Source: Lewinellaceae bacterium (lineage in GTDB: Bacteria > Bacteroidota > Bacteroidia > Chitinophagales > Saprospiraceae). From it: DNA of 43,090 bases. The notes under the pieces are model-generated. The model worked only from the letters and a program-made list of their open reading frames with translations. It was not told where the DNA came from and did no database searches. Where the stretch lies: positions 1-43,090 of the forward strand of contig CANJPT010000027.1 of assembly GCA_947476195.1 (NCBI GenBank), in the 5' to 3' direction. Position 1 is the first letter of the stretch; the number at the start of each line of letters is the position of its first letter. Shown piece after piece: positions 25,574-34,519 of the stretch. The position numbers and the translations under genes were made by a program.

Positions 25574-26641
25574 ATGTCAGAAGATATTGTCATCCGAATT
25601 TTGCTTTTTCCCCTGGCACTGCTTTACGGGTTGGGCGTGGGGCTTCGCAATCTATTGTACCGAATCGGGATATTGCGCAGTGTTCGTTTTGATCTTCCTG
25701 TAATTTCTGTGGGCAACCTTTCCGTGGGTGGTGCAGGCAAATCGCCCCATATTGAATACCTGATCCGATGGCTAGATCAATTCATTGAGGTGTCGGTGTT
25801 AAGCCGTGGATATGGCAGAAGCAGCACAGGTTATCGTCCCGTAACTACCCTTGACACTGCGGAAATGGTTGGTGATGAACCCCTGCAATTCAAACGCAAA
25901 TTCCCAACAGTTCCAATCTGCGTGAGTGAAAGCCGCGCCTTGGGAGTGCCTGAGTTGGTAAAGCGAAACCCTGAAACGCAATGCGTTCTGCTCGATGATG
26001 CATTTCAGCACCTGGCCGTCACACCGGGACTGAATATCCTGCTCACAGAATTTGCCCACCCTTTCACCCGGGATTGGCTGTTGCCCTCCGGCCGATTGCG
26101 GGAAGCTCGTTACAATTATCGTCGCGCAGATATCATCTTAGTAACCAAATGCCCCCCGGAACTTTCCGAGCTGCACCGGCTAAAACTTGTGGCGGAGATT
26201 GATCCATTCCCACGACAACGCGTTTATTTCTCCCGATATCGCTACGGAACACCCTATGCCCTGCTTCGCCCCGACCTGCTCCAGCCACTCGATCTGGACA
26301 CTGATGTATTGCTTGTGAGCGCTATTGCCAATACCGACTACTTGTTGAACTATATGGCATCTTCCGTTAAATCGGCGCAAACCATGGAGTTTGAAGATCA
26401 TCACTTTTTCAAGGAAGATGAACTCCGGGATATGATTCGCCGATTTGAGCGGATGACCGGGCGCAAAAAAATCATCCTTACCACCGAAAAAGATTCGATG
26501 CGGCTTGAAATGCATCAGGATTTTTTCTGGAAAAATGAACTCCCGATTTTCGTGCTACCCGTGGAAGTTGAATTCTGTGATTCTGACGAAAACGCATTTC
26601 AAGAAGAAGTTAAACGGATATTATTGGATTTTAAGCGTTAA
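25574..26641 (+). CDS. lpxK: Tetraacyldisaccharide 4'-kinase
   Basis: 355 aa. N-terminal membrane-associated helix (ILLFPLALLYGLGVGLRNLLY), P-loop VGNLSVGGAGKSPHIEYL (about residues 46-63), VLSRGYGR and the substrate-binding VLLDDAFQHLAVTPGLNILL (DDxxQH) are all present. It adds the 4'-phosphate in lipid A synthesis at the cytoplasmic face of the inner membrane, so the organism makes lipid A. It converges with the NUDIX gene; 168 bases separate them. Confidence 0.95.
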   Translation: MSEDIVIRILLFPLALLYGLGVGLRNLLYRIGILRSVRFDLPVISVGNLSVGGAGKSPHIEYLIRWLDQFIEVSVLSRGYGRSSTGYRPVTTLDTAEMVGDEPLQFKRKFPTVPICVSESRALGVPELVKRNPETQCVLLDDAFQHLAVTPGLNILLTEFAHPFTRDWLLPSGRLREARYNYRRADIILVTKCPPELSELHRLKLVAEIDPFPRQRVYFSRYRYGTPYALLRPDLLQPLDLDTDVLLVSAIANTDYLLNYMASSVKSAQTMEFEDHHFFKEDELRDMIRRFERMTGRKKIILTTEKDSMRLEMHQDFFWKNELPIFVLPVEVEFCDSDENAFQEEVKRILLDFKR

Positions 26642-26809
26642 TATATTGGTACCTGAGGCGATGAAGAACGCCAGAAGCAGCATACGGACAGAGTAAAACC
26701 CTACATTTGTAAAGAATGCCCGGATTGGTGCAAGGTAGGCGCCTAACACGCCAGGCGAAGACAGATAAAGCAACGCATCGGTTGATTAGGTTGCGTATAT
26801 TGTACTCGA

Positions 26810-27292
26810 TTAACGGGTGTAAAATTCCCCCCAGTTTCTTCCAAACTCCTCCCAATAGGCCTCCACTTTACTTCGGGTTGGAAATTCGGAATAGATTACA
26901 CCCGTTTTGATACATTCAAGCACATGCCGGGTGGGTTTAGAAACTTCTTCCGGCAACTCGACCGGAGAAAACCAGGTTACATCTTTGAATTTTTTAGTCT
27001 CCAAGGACTCTGGTTCGCCAGCAAAACGGGAGGCTTTGAAGTAAAGGACGAGCAGGGTTTCATTTTTTTGGAGTTTGTGGCGGTGCAACGTGTGCACCAA
27101 TGCAAGATCATTTGGCTCCACATGAATAGAAGCCTCCTCTTTAGCTTCCCGGGCAAGAGCCTCCCGGGCAAATTCATGCTCCTCCACATTGCCTCCAATA
27201 AGTGTATACCGGCCACCATTCCGCTTGGTTTGACGGAGAAAGAGCAGCTTACCATTTTCTTCAAGAATAAGCCGCACGGCGAAGATGAGCAT
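26810..27292 (-). CDS. NUDIX hydrolase
   Basis: 160 aa. A complete Nudix box, GGNVEEHEFAREALAREAKE (about residues 33-52) continuing EAS, fits GX5EX7REUXEEXGU with A or S at the last positions. It hydrolyses a nucleoside diphosphate linked to another moiety; the substrate cannot be told. The first of three small minus-strand genes with the two envelope proteins upstream (27348-28486). Confidence 0.92.
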   Translation of the reverse strand: MLIFAVRLILEENGKLLFLRQTKRNGGRYTLIGGNVEEHEFAREALAREAKEEASIHVEPNDLALVHTLHRHKLQKNETLLVLYFKASRFAGEPESLETKKFKDVTWFSPVELPEEVSKPTRHVLECIKTGVIYSEFPTRSKVEAYWEEFGRNWGEFYTR

Positions 27293-27347
27293 AACCGGGT
27301 TAAAGTTTCAAGGGTTTTAAAAAAAATCAGAATCCATAAAGGCGCGG

Positions 27348-27797
27348 TTATTCTGCATATATCCCCAATAAAGCCGTTTCAATTTCTGCTTTAGAGGCCT
27401 TATTGCTGACTAATTCTTTCTGCTTTTTGTTGCGTAATTCCCGTATTTCTGCCTGCGTTTTCTGATATAAATCCACCTGAATTTTGGTATTTAAGATGCG
27501 GCGGATATTGCCCAAAGTGCTTTTTTGCACATTTTGAGTTTTTGCACGGAATAGGGCTGGATCTGAGTTTTGGTAGTCAGCGATCTCTGCGAGATTTTTT
27601 GCTTTGCGCACCTGGATGGTGTACATCTGCTTGGCCTGGTCAGCATTCAGGCTGTACTTGGCAGAAAGTACTTCCGTGGCTTTTCGGATCTCCTGATTAT
27701 TTGTGCCAGGTACAGGCGCTGCAGTTACTGTTTGTTGGGCATTTACTGCAAAACCGCCCTGAAGGAAAATCAACAGAAAAAAGAGTAGTTTTTTCAT
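27348..27797 (-). CDS. Secreted helical protein of unknown function
   Basis: 149 aa from the ATG at 27797, which opens a clear signal peptide (MKKLLFFLLIFLQGGFAVNA, cleavage near AQQ). The mature part is almost entirely helical and charged: ATEVLSAKYSLNADQAKQMY, KTQAEIRELRNKKQKEL. The layout recalls small periplasmic helical proteins of the CpxP/Spy type, but no LTxxQ signature is certain, so that is only an analogy. An upstream in-frame start at 27887 would bury the signal peptide. Confidence 0.75.
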   Translation of the reverse strand: MKKLLFFLLIFLQGGFAVNAQQTVTAAPVPGTNNQEIRKATEVLSAKYSLNADQAKQMYTIQVRKAKNLAEIADYQNSDPALFRAKTQNVQKSTLGNIRRILNTKIQVDLYQKTQAEIRELRNKKQKELVSNKASKAEIETALLGIYAE

Positions 27798-27889
27798 GGT
27801 AAGTATCAAATTATAGCGCTGAGAAAATGGGTTCAAAAGTAGATAAACTTCGCAAGTTCCAAGGTGGGTGATTGAATTTAGGGACAAGT

Positions 27890-28486
27890 CTACTCGCGTA
27901 GTTCTTTAATTTCTTCTTCTGTACTGCCAATCTGGAGTTTCCAACCGGCACCTTCCACCATGAACCGCATAAGGTCGAGCATTTTGGCGCCTTGCTGACT
28001 TGCTTCTGATAAAAGATTGCTTTTTAGCGCACTATCACGAATGAGGTCTTTGGCGCGTTGGTTGATACGGGTGTAATCTTCGGGCGAAAAAGAGGAAAAA
28101 AGCCCTTCGGAGATGTCGTAATAATCAAGTGTATGATCAATGCTAAGGATCTCAGGTTTGGGCAAACCACTTATATGGATGGTTTTAGTGACCGGATCGG
28201 CCACCATTTGTAAACGCTCCAGGTTATAGCCTGCTGATACCGTAGCCCGTACACGTACCAAAATCTTTTTTTCCCAAAAAAACGTAAAATAACCTTGATA
28301 CTCAGAGTAGTTATAGATCTCTGAAAAGGTTCCTTCCACTGTACTAAGTTTGGCTACTGCCTGTATTTTTTCAAGCAAGACCGACGAGTCTTCAACTGAC
28401 TTGGGGCCGCTTGTAAAATAACGCCAACTCAGCCACCCTCCCAGGAGAAACGCAATAAGTAAAGTGATGAAAGAAGTAAAACGCAT
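27890..28486 (-). CDS. DUF4230 domain protein
   Basis: 198 aa from the ATG at 28486 (MRFTSFITLLIAFLLGGWLS). A single N-terminal membrane anchor (about residues 4-22) is followed by a soluble domain matching DUF4230: LSTVEGTFSEIYNYSEYQGY, KKILVRVRATVSAGYNLERL, KTIHISGLPKPEILSIDHTL. Members are anchored extracytoplasmic proteins of unknown role. Confidence 0.86.
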   Translation of the reverse strand: MRFTSFITLLIAFLLGGWLSWRYFTSGPKSVEDSSVLLEKIQAVAKLSTVEGTFSEIYNYSEYQGYFTFFWEKKILVRVRATVSAGYNLERLQMVADPVTKTIHISGLPKPEILSIDHTLDYYDISEGLFSSFSPEDYTRINQRAKDLIRDSALKSNLLSEASQQGAKMLDLMRFMVEGAGWKLQIGSTEEEIKELRE

Positions 28487-28525
28487 AAGTTTTGAATGAA
28501 TTTGAGCCAACAAAATTGCGAAGAT

Positions 28526-28699
28526 TTAGCATGAGCTCCGGAGTTTTTGTTTTCTCGTAAAACCATGCTGAATACGTTCAGCCGCTTCAAGGTCGCATGT
28601 TTTCCCGGCGATAATATCTGCAGTGTTTAGCAATTCCTCTGAATACAGATAATCAAGCAATTTAAAACAGACAAAAGAGTGGTTGAACTTTCCTTCATC
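28526..28699 (-). pseudogene. Possible C-terminal gene remnant, 57 codons, no start
   Basis: Open frame ending at TAA (28526-28528) and bounded upstream by TAG (28700-28702), with no ATG. The translated text (containing SEELLNTADIIAGKTCDLEA and AERIQHGFTRKQK) has the composition of real protein. It lies between the VCBS gene and the DUF4230 gene on the same strand. No family match. It may be a decayed gene or chance. Confidence 0.25.
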
Positions 28700-28791
28700 C
28701 TACTTTGGATCAATCGAGACATGCAGGGCTAAGAAAAAAGCTGCCATAAAAAACCACCAACCAAGATATGAAATGCCAGGCAATCAAACCA

Positions 28792-31700
28792 TCAGCGGGG
28801 AACAGGGAGGCTTTTTTCTTTTGTGGAAGCATTGGGCCTTGTTTTTTCAAATAGCTGAATGCCGCTATTGTTATTCGCCACTACAACGGCCTCTTTACCG
28901 CCAGCCATTTTCAGGAAGGCCATATTGCGCACTTCACGCATCGCCCAAAATCCACTTGATCGATTGGGCTCGAAACGGAACGAGCCTTTGCCATCACCAT
29001 ACAATAGCACACCATTTCCTGCGTCATATCGGTTGATCTCGACCGCTTGTCCATAGTCATTGCCGGCGAGGAGCAAATCGAGGGTGCCATCACCATTAAA
29101 ATCCTGGAAAAGCATAGTTTTTACCGGGGCCGTTTGGGCTTCGTTGGGTAATGGACGCGCCGTAAATTTTCCACCAGAATTTTCAAAGTAACAAGTCCGC
29201 AATTCAGTGGCTTTCAGATTAATGCCTTTTTTTAAGGTTTCTAATGGATACAGGTCTTCGATACTGGCCTTGGCATAAGCGCCATAGGTGACAAACTTCT
29301 TTTTCAGCGAGGGGATCTGTTTTATCATTGGGTCCCGGAGTGCTACCGGGTACCGAGTTCCGTTTTCATACCAAGTCATTAGTGGATCCATACTTCCGTT
29401 TCCATCAAAGTCATGGGCAAAAAGTTCCATAGGTGCTTCGGCCGAAGCGCGATATCGCGTGTTAAGTCCTTCATTGCCCGCTACCAGATCGAGGTCGCCA
29501 TCGCCGTCAAAATCGGCGGCAGTAAGGCAATTCCACCAACCATAGACTTTATCAAGGTTAAAATCTTTGGTAGCCAAGGTGAATTTCCCATCCTTGAATT
29601 TAAAAATCTGGATCGGCATCCACTCTCCGGTTACCAGCATTTCGGCTTGCTTGTCATTATCCAGATCGGCAAACAGGATGGACGTTACCATACCAATTTC
29701 TTCCAATTCAGGAGCGACCTGGGCCGTCACCTTGCTAAAACTGCCCCCAGTATTTTTGAAAACAAAAGAGAACGGTGTTTTAGGATAGTTTCCAGGTACC
29801 GTTCTTCCACCTACAAAAAGGTCCAGGTCACCATCCTTGTCATAGTCGAAAGGTGCCACACAACTTCCACTGACCGCCTCCACCGCGACATTATTGGTTG
29901 GGGCAGGGGTCATCTTTCCTTTTCCGTCATTCAGATACAGCCGGTCTTGATAGAGCGGGGCATTTATGGGAGGTTCATTGCCCCCGCTTACGATGTAGAG
30001 ATCAAGGTCATTGTCTCCATCAGCATCAAAAAAGGTGGCACCCACGTCTTCGCGCAGGCTATCCACAATAAAAGGAGCGGTCAGGGTGCTGAATTTCCCA
30101 TTGGGATTTTGGATAAACAAGGCTCTGGAACCCTGAAAGCTTCCGCCAACAAAAAAATCATCCAAACCATCGCCGTTTACATCGCCGGTAGCGAGGGCAG
30201 GTCCGAGGTTGGAATATTCCCTCGGCAACAATCTTTCACGGTTAAAATCAAAAAATGGGTTCTCCTTGTGGGTGAATGTAATGCCGGTTTGAGCGCTTAT
30301 ATCTTTAAAGACCATGCTTGTTGCGGGCGGTTGTTTTAAGATAGAAGGGCCTTTGATAGCTTCGCTTTGCTTGAGGGTAATACGTTGATTGCCGGGCACA
30401 TTGTCCAGGGTTTGAACTTTGCCATCGGGCCATTGTACCTGAACATGGTCTACAGTAGTATTTTTTCCTAACCCAAATTGAAGAATGGCTGTATTGGTGG
30501 ATAGAAAGCCTCGGATAGGATTGGCATAAGTAGTTTGGGACATTCCACCTGATTGTACAATAACAGTTGAGCCGGTACCCTCAGCGTTTTTAGGCACGCC
30601 TTCCAGTTTGATTTGCAGGAAATTTCCGCTGTGGTTTTCGACACTTTTATTTCGAAAAATAGCAGCAGGACTTTCGGCGCGAACGACTACAATATCCTGA
30701 TCCCCATCATTGTCGAAGTCGGCATAAATGGATCCGTTTGAGTATGTTTTTTCGCCAAAGCCCCATGGTTCAGAAACGTCTTCGAAGCTTAGATCTCCCC
30801 GATTTCGGTACATGTAATTGGAGATTGGCACCCTTGGAACTATTTTTATATGGCCCATAGAGTCGGGTAATATTCCATTGTTAGCGTTGAGTAAAGAATC
30901 ATAGGTAAAGTGGATATAATCGAGGTTGGTCACTTCACGCCTGAACCCATTGGAAATAAAAATGTCACGCCAGCCATCATTGTCAAAATCCATCAGGAGA
31001 GGCCCCCAGCTCCAATCGGTGGCCGACACTCCGGCAAGGCATCCAATCTCGCTGAAAGTGCCGTTGCCGTTGTTGAGCTGGAGCATATTGCGCATCATTT
31101 GCTGGCCATATCCATATTGTGCGAGCGTATAATACCGCTCATTTACCATGGTGGTAGCAGTAGATTTGTCTTTCTGATTATTGGGTGGCGCCATATCCAG
31201 CACAAAAAGGTCGAGCAGCCCGTCATTGTTCATATCTGCCCAATCTGAACCCATAGATGCTGCGGAAGTATGCCGTACATAGTCGTTCACCAGGTCGGTA
31301 AAAGTTCCGTTCTTATTGTTGATATATAGTATATCTGGTTCAATATAGTCGTTGGCGATGTAGAGGTCAGGGTATCCGTCGAGGTTGGCATCCATTGTGG
31401 TCACGCTCAGACCGAATGCAAAATTCTGAATGCCTGCCTGCTTGCTGATGTCTGTGAAGGTACCGTTTCCATTATTGTTATATAAGCGATCGGAGGTGTA
31501 TTCATCCTCTGGTTCGGTATCGCGTACCTGTTTATCGCCGGCTTCCTTCATCCGCACATTAGCGGTAAAGGCAAAGTCGTCTGGGTGATTCAGCAGATAC
31601 ATATCCAGGTCGCCATCTAAATCGTAGTCAAAAAAGTTGGCTTGCGAGGAAGGGCATTTAGCATCCAGGCCATATTGGGCAGATGACTCAGTAAAGGTGA

Positions 31701-32187
31701 GGTCCTTGTTGTTGATAAATAAATAATTGCCCCTGTCTTCGGGTTTTGCCCCAGTACGGCATTGATAAATATCGAGCCAACCATCCCCATTGATATCAAC
31801 CAGTGCTACACCGGTTTTAATACCTTGAGTGAACTTTGCGATGCCCGACTTTTCTGAAATATCCTCAAATTGAAAATTACCCTTGTTTAGGTACAACTTG
31901 TTGGAACCCATGGTGGCAGCAAAATATAAGTCTGTAAGTCCATCGTTGTTAAAATCACCCGTTGCAGCGCCTCCGCTCATGTAGAGGTAGTTAAAGGTCA
32001 TGTAGTTTACCTCTTTGGTCTCTGTAAAGGTATTGGTAAAAGAAACTCCGGAGACTCCCGGGTCTATTTGTTCAAAGAGTGCCGGACCGGTAGTTTTATG
32101 GGTCGAGGAATCCGATTTATTTTTACCACAAAAAGTAAAAACAAGGGCTATAACGAGGAAAAGGACAAGGCGTAGAATTCGAATCAT
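28792..32187 (-). CDS. VCBS/FG-GAP repeat protein with ASPIC/UnbV domain (probable lipoprotein)
   Basis: 1131 aa from the ATG at 32187, which places the signal sequence correctly (MIRILRLVLFLVIALVFTFC, the Cys a probable lipidation site although the lipobox is not canonical). The body is a long series of beta-propeller-like FG-GAP/VCBS units with Ca-binding DxDxDG loops (DFNNDGLTDLYF, DINGDGWLDIYQC, DYDLDGDLDMYLL and many others), split by an ASPIC/UnbV domain at about residues 535-610. Such proteins are abundant in Bacteroidota surfaces and resemble integrin alpha/CRTAC1 architecture. The ligand is unknown. Divergent from panC across an 86-base promoter region. Confidence 0.92.
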   Translation of the reverse strand: MIRILRLVLFLVIALVFTFCGKNKSDSSTHKTTGPALFEQIDPGVSGVSFTNTFTETKEVNYMTFNYLYMSGGAATGDFNNDGLTDLYFAATMGSNKLYLNKGNFQFEDISEKSGIAKFTQGIKTGVALVDINGDGWLDIYQCRTGAKPEDRGNYLFINNKDLTFTESSAQYGLDAKCPSSQANFFDYDLDGDLDMYLLNHPDDFAFTANVRMKEAGDKQVRDTEPEDEYTSDRLYNNNGNGTFTDISKQAGIQNFAFGLSVTTMDANLDGYPDLYIANDYIEPDILYINNKNGTFTDLVNDYVRHTSAASMGSDWADMNNDGLLDLFVLDMAPPNNQKDKSTATTMVNERYYTLAQYGYGQQMMRNMLQLNNGNGTFSEIGCLAGVSATDWSWGPLLMDFDNDGWRDIFISNGFRREVTNLDYIHFTYDSLLNANNGILPDSMGHIKIVPRVPISNYMYRNRGDLSFEDVSEPWGFGEKTYSNGSIYADFDNDGDQDIVVVRAESPAAIFRNKSVENHSGNFLQIKLEGVPKNAEGTGSTVIVQSGGMSQTTYANPIRGFLSTNTAILQFGLGKNTTVDHVQVQWPDGKVQTLDNVPGNQRITLKQSEAIKGPSILKQPPATSMVFKDISAQTGITFTHKENPFFDFNRERLLPREYSNLGPALATGDVNGDGLDDFFVGGSFQGSRALFIQNPNGKFSTLTAPFIVDSLREDVGATFFDADGDNDLDLYIVSGGNEPPINAPLYQDRLYLNDGKGKMTPAPTNNVAVEAVSGSCVAPFDYDKDGDLDLFVGGRTVPGNYPKTPFSFVFKNTGGSFSKVTAQVAPELEEIGMVTSILFADLDNDKQAEMLVTGEWMPIQIFKFKDGKFTLATKDFNLDKVYGWWNCLTAADFDGDGDLDLVAGNEGLNTRYRASAEAPMELFAHDFDGNGSMDPLMTWYENGTRYPVALRDPMIKQIPSLKKKFVTYGAYAKASIEDLYPLETLKKGINLKATELRTCYFENSGGKFTARPLPNEAQTAPVKTMLFQDFNGDGTLDLLLAGNDYGQAVEINRYDAGNGVLLYGDGKGSFRFEPNRSSGFWAMREVRNMAFLKMAGGKEAVVVANNNSGIQLFEKTRPNASTKEKSLPVPR

Positions 32188-32211
32188 GTTTCGGTAAATG
32201 ATTTTAGTCAG

Positions 32212-32219
32212 CAAAAATA
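32212..32219 (-). promoter_or_regulatory. -7 element for the VCBS protein gene
   Basis: Minus strand TATTTTTG matches TAnnTTTG, 25 bases before the chosen ATG at 32187. It supports that start over the ORF's first ATG at 32214, which would overlap the promoter. Confidence 0.5.
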
Positions 32220-32239
32220 GATAGAATGTGGGACACGGC

Positions 32240-32247
32240 TACATTTG
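32240..32247 (+). promoter_or_regulatory. -7 element for panC
   Basis: TACATTTG matches TAnnTTTG and lies 27 bases before the panC ATG at 32274, giving a leader of about 20 nt and excluding the upstream ATG at 32226. It sits 20 bases from the opposing -7 element. Confidence 0.5.
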
Positions 32248-32273
32248 CCATTAGAAACTCATTTATACACCTG

Positions 32274-33134
32274 ATGCTCATTTTCAAAAAAGTAGCCGAT
32301 CTGCGCCAATGGCTTACCACTCAAACCAAGCCAATTGGCTTTGCACCTACCATGGGAGCCCTTCATGAGGGGCACCTAGAACTAATCCGCATGGCTAAAC
32401 GCGATGGCTGTATTGCGGTGGCCAGCATCTTTGTCAACCCCACCCAGTTCAATGATATCCGTGATCTTGAAAAATACCCGCGTACCGCAGAAAAAGACAT
32501 TGAATTACTGCTGACCACACATTGCGACGCTCTTTTTATGCCAGCCGTGGAGGAGGTTTACCCGCCCGGGCTAAATCTGACGATCGAACTGGATTTCAAA
32601 CAATTGGATAAGGTGATGGAAGGGGAATTTCGTCCGGGGCACTTTAAAGGGATGGCTACGGTGGTGAATCGCTTATTGGAAATCGTACAGCCAGACAAGC
32701 TGTATATGGGGCAAAAAGATTTTCAGCAACTTAGTATTGTGCGTGACATGATCAGGCAACTCGCCCTACCTGTTGAACTTGTCATGTGCCCGACGGTGCG
32801 AGAGCCCGACGGCCTGGCCATGAGCAGCCGAAATGTGCGGCTAAGTCCTGAGATGCGGGCAGCTGCACCAATCATTCATGAAACGCTGCAATGGGCAAAA
32901 ACCGCCCTGAAAAAAAATCATTCAGCCGCTGAAATCAAGGCTGAGGCCCTTAGAAGGCTTTCAAATGCAGGACTTCAACCTGAATATTTTGAGCTTGTGA
33001 ACGGCGTTACCCTGGAGACCATCCAGTCCAAAGATGACTTTCTTTTTAACGAAAACACTGGAAACAGCGGATCAATCGTAGCCTGTACCGCTGTTTTTGC
33101 TGGTGATATACGGCTAATAGATAATATTATTTGA
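32274..33134 (+). CDS. panC: Pantoate--beta-alanine ligase
   Basis: 286 aa from the ATG at 32274 (MLIFKKVADLRQWL). Conserved motifs: PTMGALHEGHLELIRMA (HIGH-like, about residues 22-38), FVNPTQFN, GQKDFQQLSIVRDMI and LAMSSRNVRLSP. It condenses pantoate and beta-alanine for coenzyme A synthesis. panD, often next to it in Bacteroidota, does not follow here; the downstream 577 bases are non-coding. Confidence 0.96.
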   Translation: MLIFKKVADLRQWLTTQTKPIGFAPTMGALHEGHLELIRMAKRDGCIAVASIFVNPTQFNDIRDLEKYPRTAEKDIELLLTTHCDALFMPAVEEVYPPGLNLTIELDFKQLDKVMEGEFRPGHFKGMATVVNRLLEIVQPDKLYMGQKDFQQLSIVRDMIRQLALPVELVMCPTVREPDGLAMSSRNVRLSPEMRAAAPIIHETLQWAKTALKKNHSAAEIKAEALRRLSNAGLQPEYFELVNGVTLETIQSKDDFLFNENTGNSGSIVACTAVFAGDIRLIDNII

Positions 33135-33711
33135 CTATCCACTTGTCGTATACCGACTTCGAAGAAGTCAATTTGTTCTTTCACTGAAACAATATTGTTT
33201 TTGCTACACCTACATAGTGCAGGTTGATTACATCGTCTATTCCCTATCAATATGCCGAAAAAACGCGCTCAAAGAGATCTTGGAACGTAGCTAGTGCAGT
33301 TCACATCGCCTTTTTTTGAAAATATGAGTAACCCTGCACTTTTGGGAGGCCTGCCACCACAGCTTTTTTTACCCCAATGATCACTTTTTTTCAGCAGGGC
33401 TCTTGTGCCGCGAATCTGCATTATGGGTAGCAGAAATTTCTCCGGCATTATGAATATATCTGCGCTGAATGGATGGTAAACAGCAGAAGTAACGCTTTTA
33501 AAGACGAAATGAGCAAATTTAAAGTAGCATGTATCTAGTTGGAAGAGCGGTATTGTTGATCGGAAAACCGTATGATTTTTGGTGAAGAGCGTGTTTGATG
33601 GGGTGTTTCCAAATATTCATTGGTAAAAATTTTAAGGTAGGTTTGTTTTTTTGCCAAGTACGGACTTATCTTTGCATCCGTTTTTGAAAAAGAACCTTTT
33701 TTAGGAACGAT
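33135..33711. other. Intergenic region between panC and tRNA-Lys
   Basis: 577 bases with no recognisable gene. A plus-strand start near 33327 opens MSNPALLGGLPPQLFLPQ and then hits a stop, and another frame further on reads EWMVNSRSNAFKDEMSKFK. Both look protein-like, as from a decayed gene, but no family can be assigned. The tRNA-Lys promoter occupies 33642-33674. Confidence 0.3.
33642..33674 (+). promoter_or_regulatory. tRNA-Lys promoter
   Basis: TTTG (33642-33645), 21-bp spacer, TATCTTTG (33667-33674), a good Bacteroidota -33/-7 match with the same TTATCTTTGC core as the tRNA-Phe promoter. Confidence 0.65.
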
Positions 33712-33784
33712 GATCTCGTAGCTCAGCCGGTAGAGCACTTGACTTTTAATCAAGGAGTCATGGGTTCGAATCCCATCGAGATCA
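33712..33784 (+). tRNA. tRNA-Lys (anticodon TTT)
   Basis: Cloverleaf: acceptor GATCTCG with CGAGATC, D-arm GCTC/GAGC, anticodon stem CTTGA/TCAAG with loop CTTTTAA (anticodon TTT), T-arm ATGGG/CCCAT around TTCGAAT. Discriminator A at 33784. CCA is not encoded (next bases CAA), unlike the tRNA-Phe gene. Confidence 0.97.
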
Positions 33785-33797
33785 CAATCATTATCAG

Positions 33798-33834
33798 CGA
33801 GTTATGCGGTTTATTCCGTGTAACTCGTTTTTTT
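33798..33834 (+). terminator. Terminator of tRNA-Lys
   Basis: CGAGTTA (33798-33804) pairs with TAACTCG (33821-33827), with a further inner CGG/CCG, and is followed by seven T (33828-33834). Confidence 0.85.
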
Positions 33835-33994
33835 GCACACGTCTTGCATACAAATGTCCTGCAAAAGCTGTTTTTTTCTAAAAACTACGCAAACGGCTGC
33901 CCATCCCCCCTCTTGAAGAAATCCTTTGGCATCCGGCCAGCAATATGAAAGGCAATTTCCTACACACTCTAGGCAATATCGTCTCCCGTTTCAA

Positions 33995-34147
33995 TTACTC
34001 GTTTCGGTGATCTTCAGGATTGAGATACTTCTTCCAGATTCGTAGTGGCGCATTCATACGCTTTGAATAAAATTTCTTGTTACAGCATTTAGTTAAAAAT
34101 GCACTTACATGACTTGGAGGATCGTTCTGTAAGAGGGTTGTTGAAAA
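33995..34147 (-). pseudogene. Possible C-terminal remnant, about 50 codons, abutting a palindrome
   Basis: Minus-strand frame ending in TAA (33995-33997), without an ATG near its upstream limit. Text such as KRMNAPLRIWKKYLNPEDH is protein-like. The frame is closed upstream by TAG (34148-34150) exactly at the outer arm of the palindrome at 34148-34230, as if the insertion cut the gene. Family unknown. Confidence 0.3.
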
Positions 34148-34230
34148 CTACTGGACATTTTCTAAAATCGAGACCTATAAGGTTTTTGGAAACCTTATAG
34201 GTCTGTGGGCAAAACAAAAATGTCTAGTAG
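34148..34230. repeat. Nested palindromic element (REP/MITE-like)
   Basis: Outer arms CTACTGGACATTTT (34148-34161) and AAAATGTCTAGTAG (34217-34230) are inverse with one mismatch. Inside is a perfect 15-bp inverted repeat, AGACCTATAAGGTTT (34171-34185) and AAACCTTATAGGTCT (34190-34204), with a TTGG loop. The 83-bp unit has no coding capacity, and palindromes of this kind are usually multicopy. Confidence 0.75.
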
Positions 34231-34446
34231 TATGGGGCTGTTGACCATTATTATTGCCGGAAAATGCATTTTTTAAAAGTCTCCGTCACGGACTCTGGAC
34301 AAGGTTTTTCAGAAAAAAGACACCTAAAAAAAGTTTGCACAAATCATTGCGTAGGATACTGGCCCAGAAACACCTGGGCCTTGTAATGGGCAGTAGGAAA
34401 AACGACAACTCCACATTGAATATGACGGTCTGGTTGTCCACCACTA

Positions 34447-34489
34447 AAAAGATCCCGCATTTTTCAAATTGAAAAATGCGGGATCTTTT
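34447..34489. terminator. Terminator of the giant surface-protein gene
   Basis: A perfect 19-bp stem (34447-34465 with 34471-34489) with a 5-base loop, A-run on one side and T-run on the other, 31 bases past the stop codon of the giant gene. Bidirectional in form. Confidence 0.85.
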
Positions 34490-34519
34490 AAATATACTTC
34501 AAAGAGCTAAAAGGATTTA

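Larger units (their letters stand above)
33785..34519. other. Gene-poor region with palindromes and gene remnants
   Basis: 735 bases between tRNA-Lys and the end of the giant gene. It holds the tRNA terminator, a minus-strand open tail at 33995-34147, a nested palindrome (34148-34230), a 7-bp hairpin (GGCCCAG/CTGGGCC, 34361-34380) and the giant gene's terminator (34447-34489). No intact gene, and no duplicated tRNA 3' end that would mark an integrated island, was seen. Confidence 0.5.

Noticed and set aside
29413-30339. A 308-codon plus-strand ORF inside the VCBS gene
   Set aside because: It lies wholly antisense to a clear VCBS/FG-GAP gene, has no recognisable domain, and its composition follows from the opposite strand.
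34254-34472. A 72-codon plus-strand ORF before the giant gene's terminator
   Set aside because: It runs into the terminator stem, is basic and low complexity, and lies among palindromes.
33712-34519. Genomic-island integration at tRNA-Lys
   Set aside because: No integrase gene and no repeated tRNA 3' end were found within the window.
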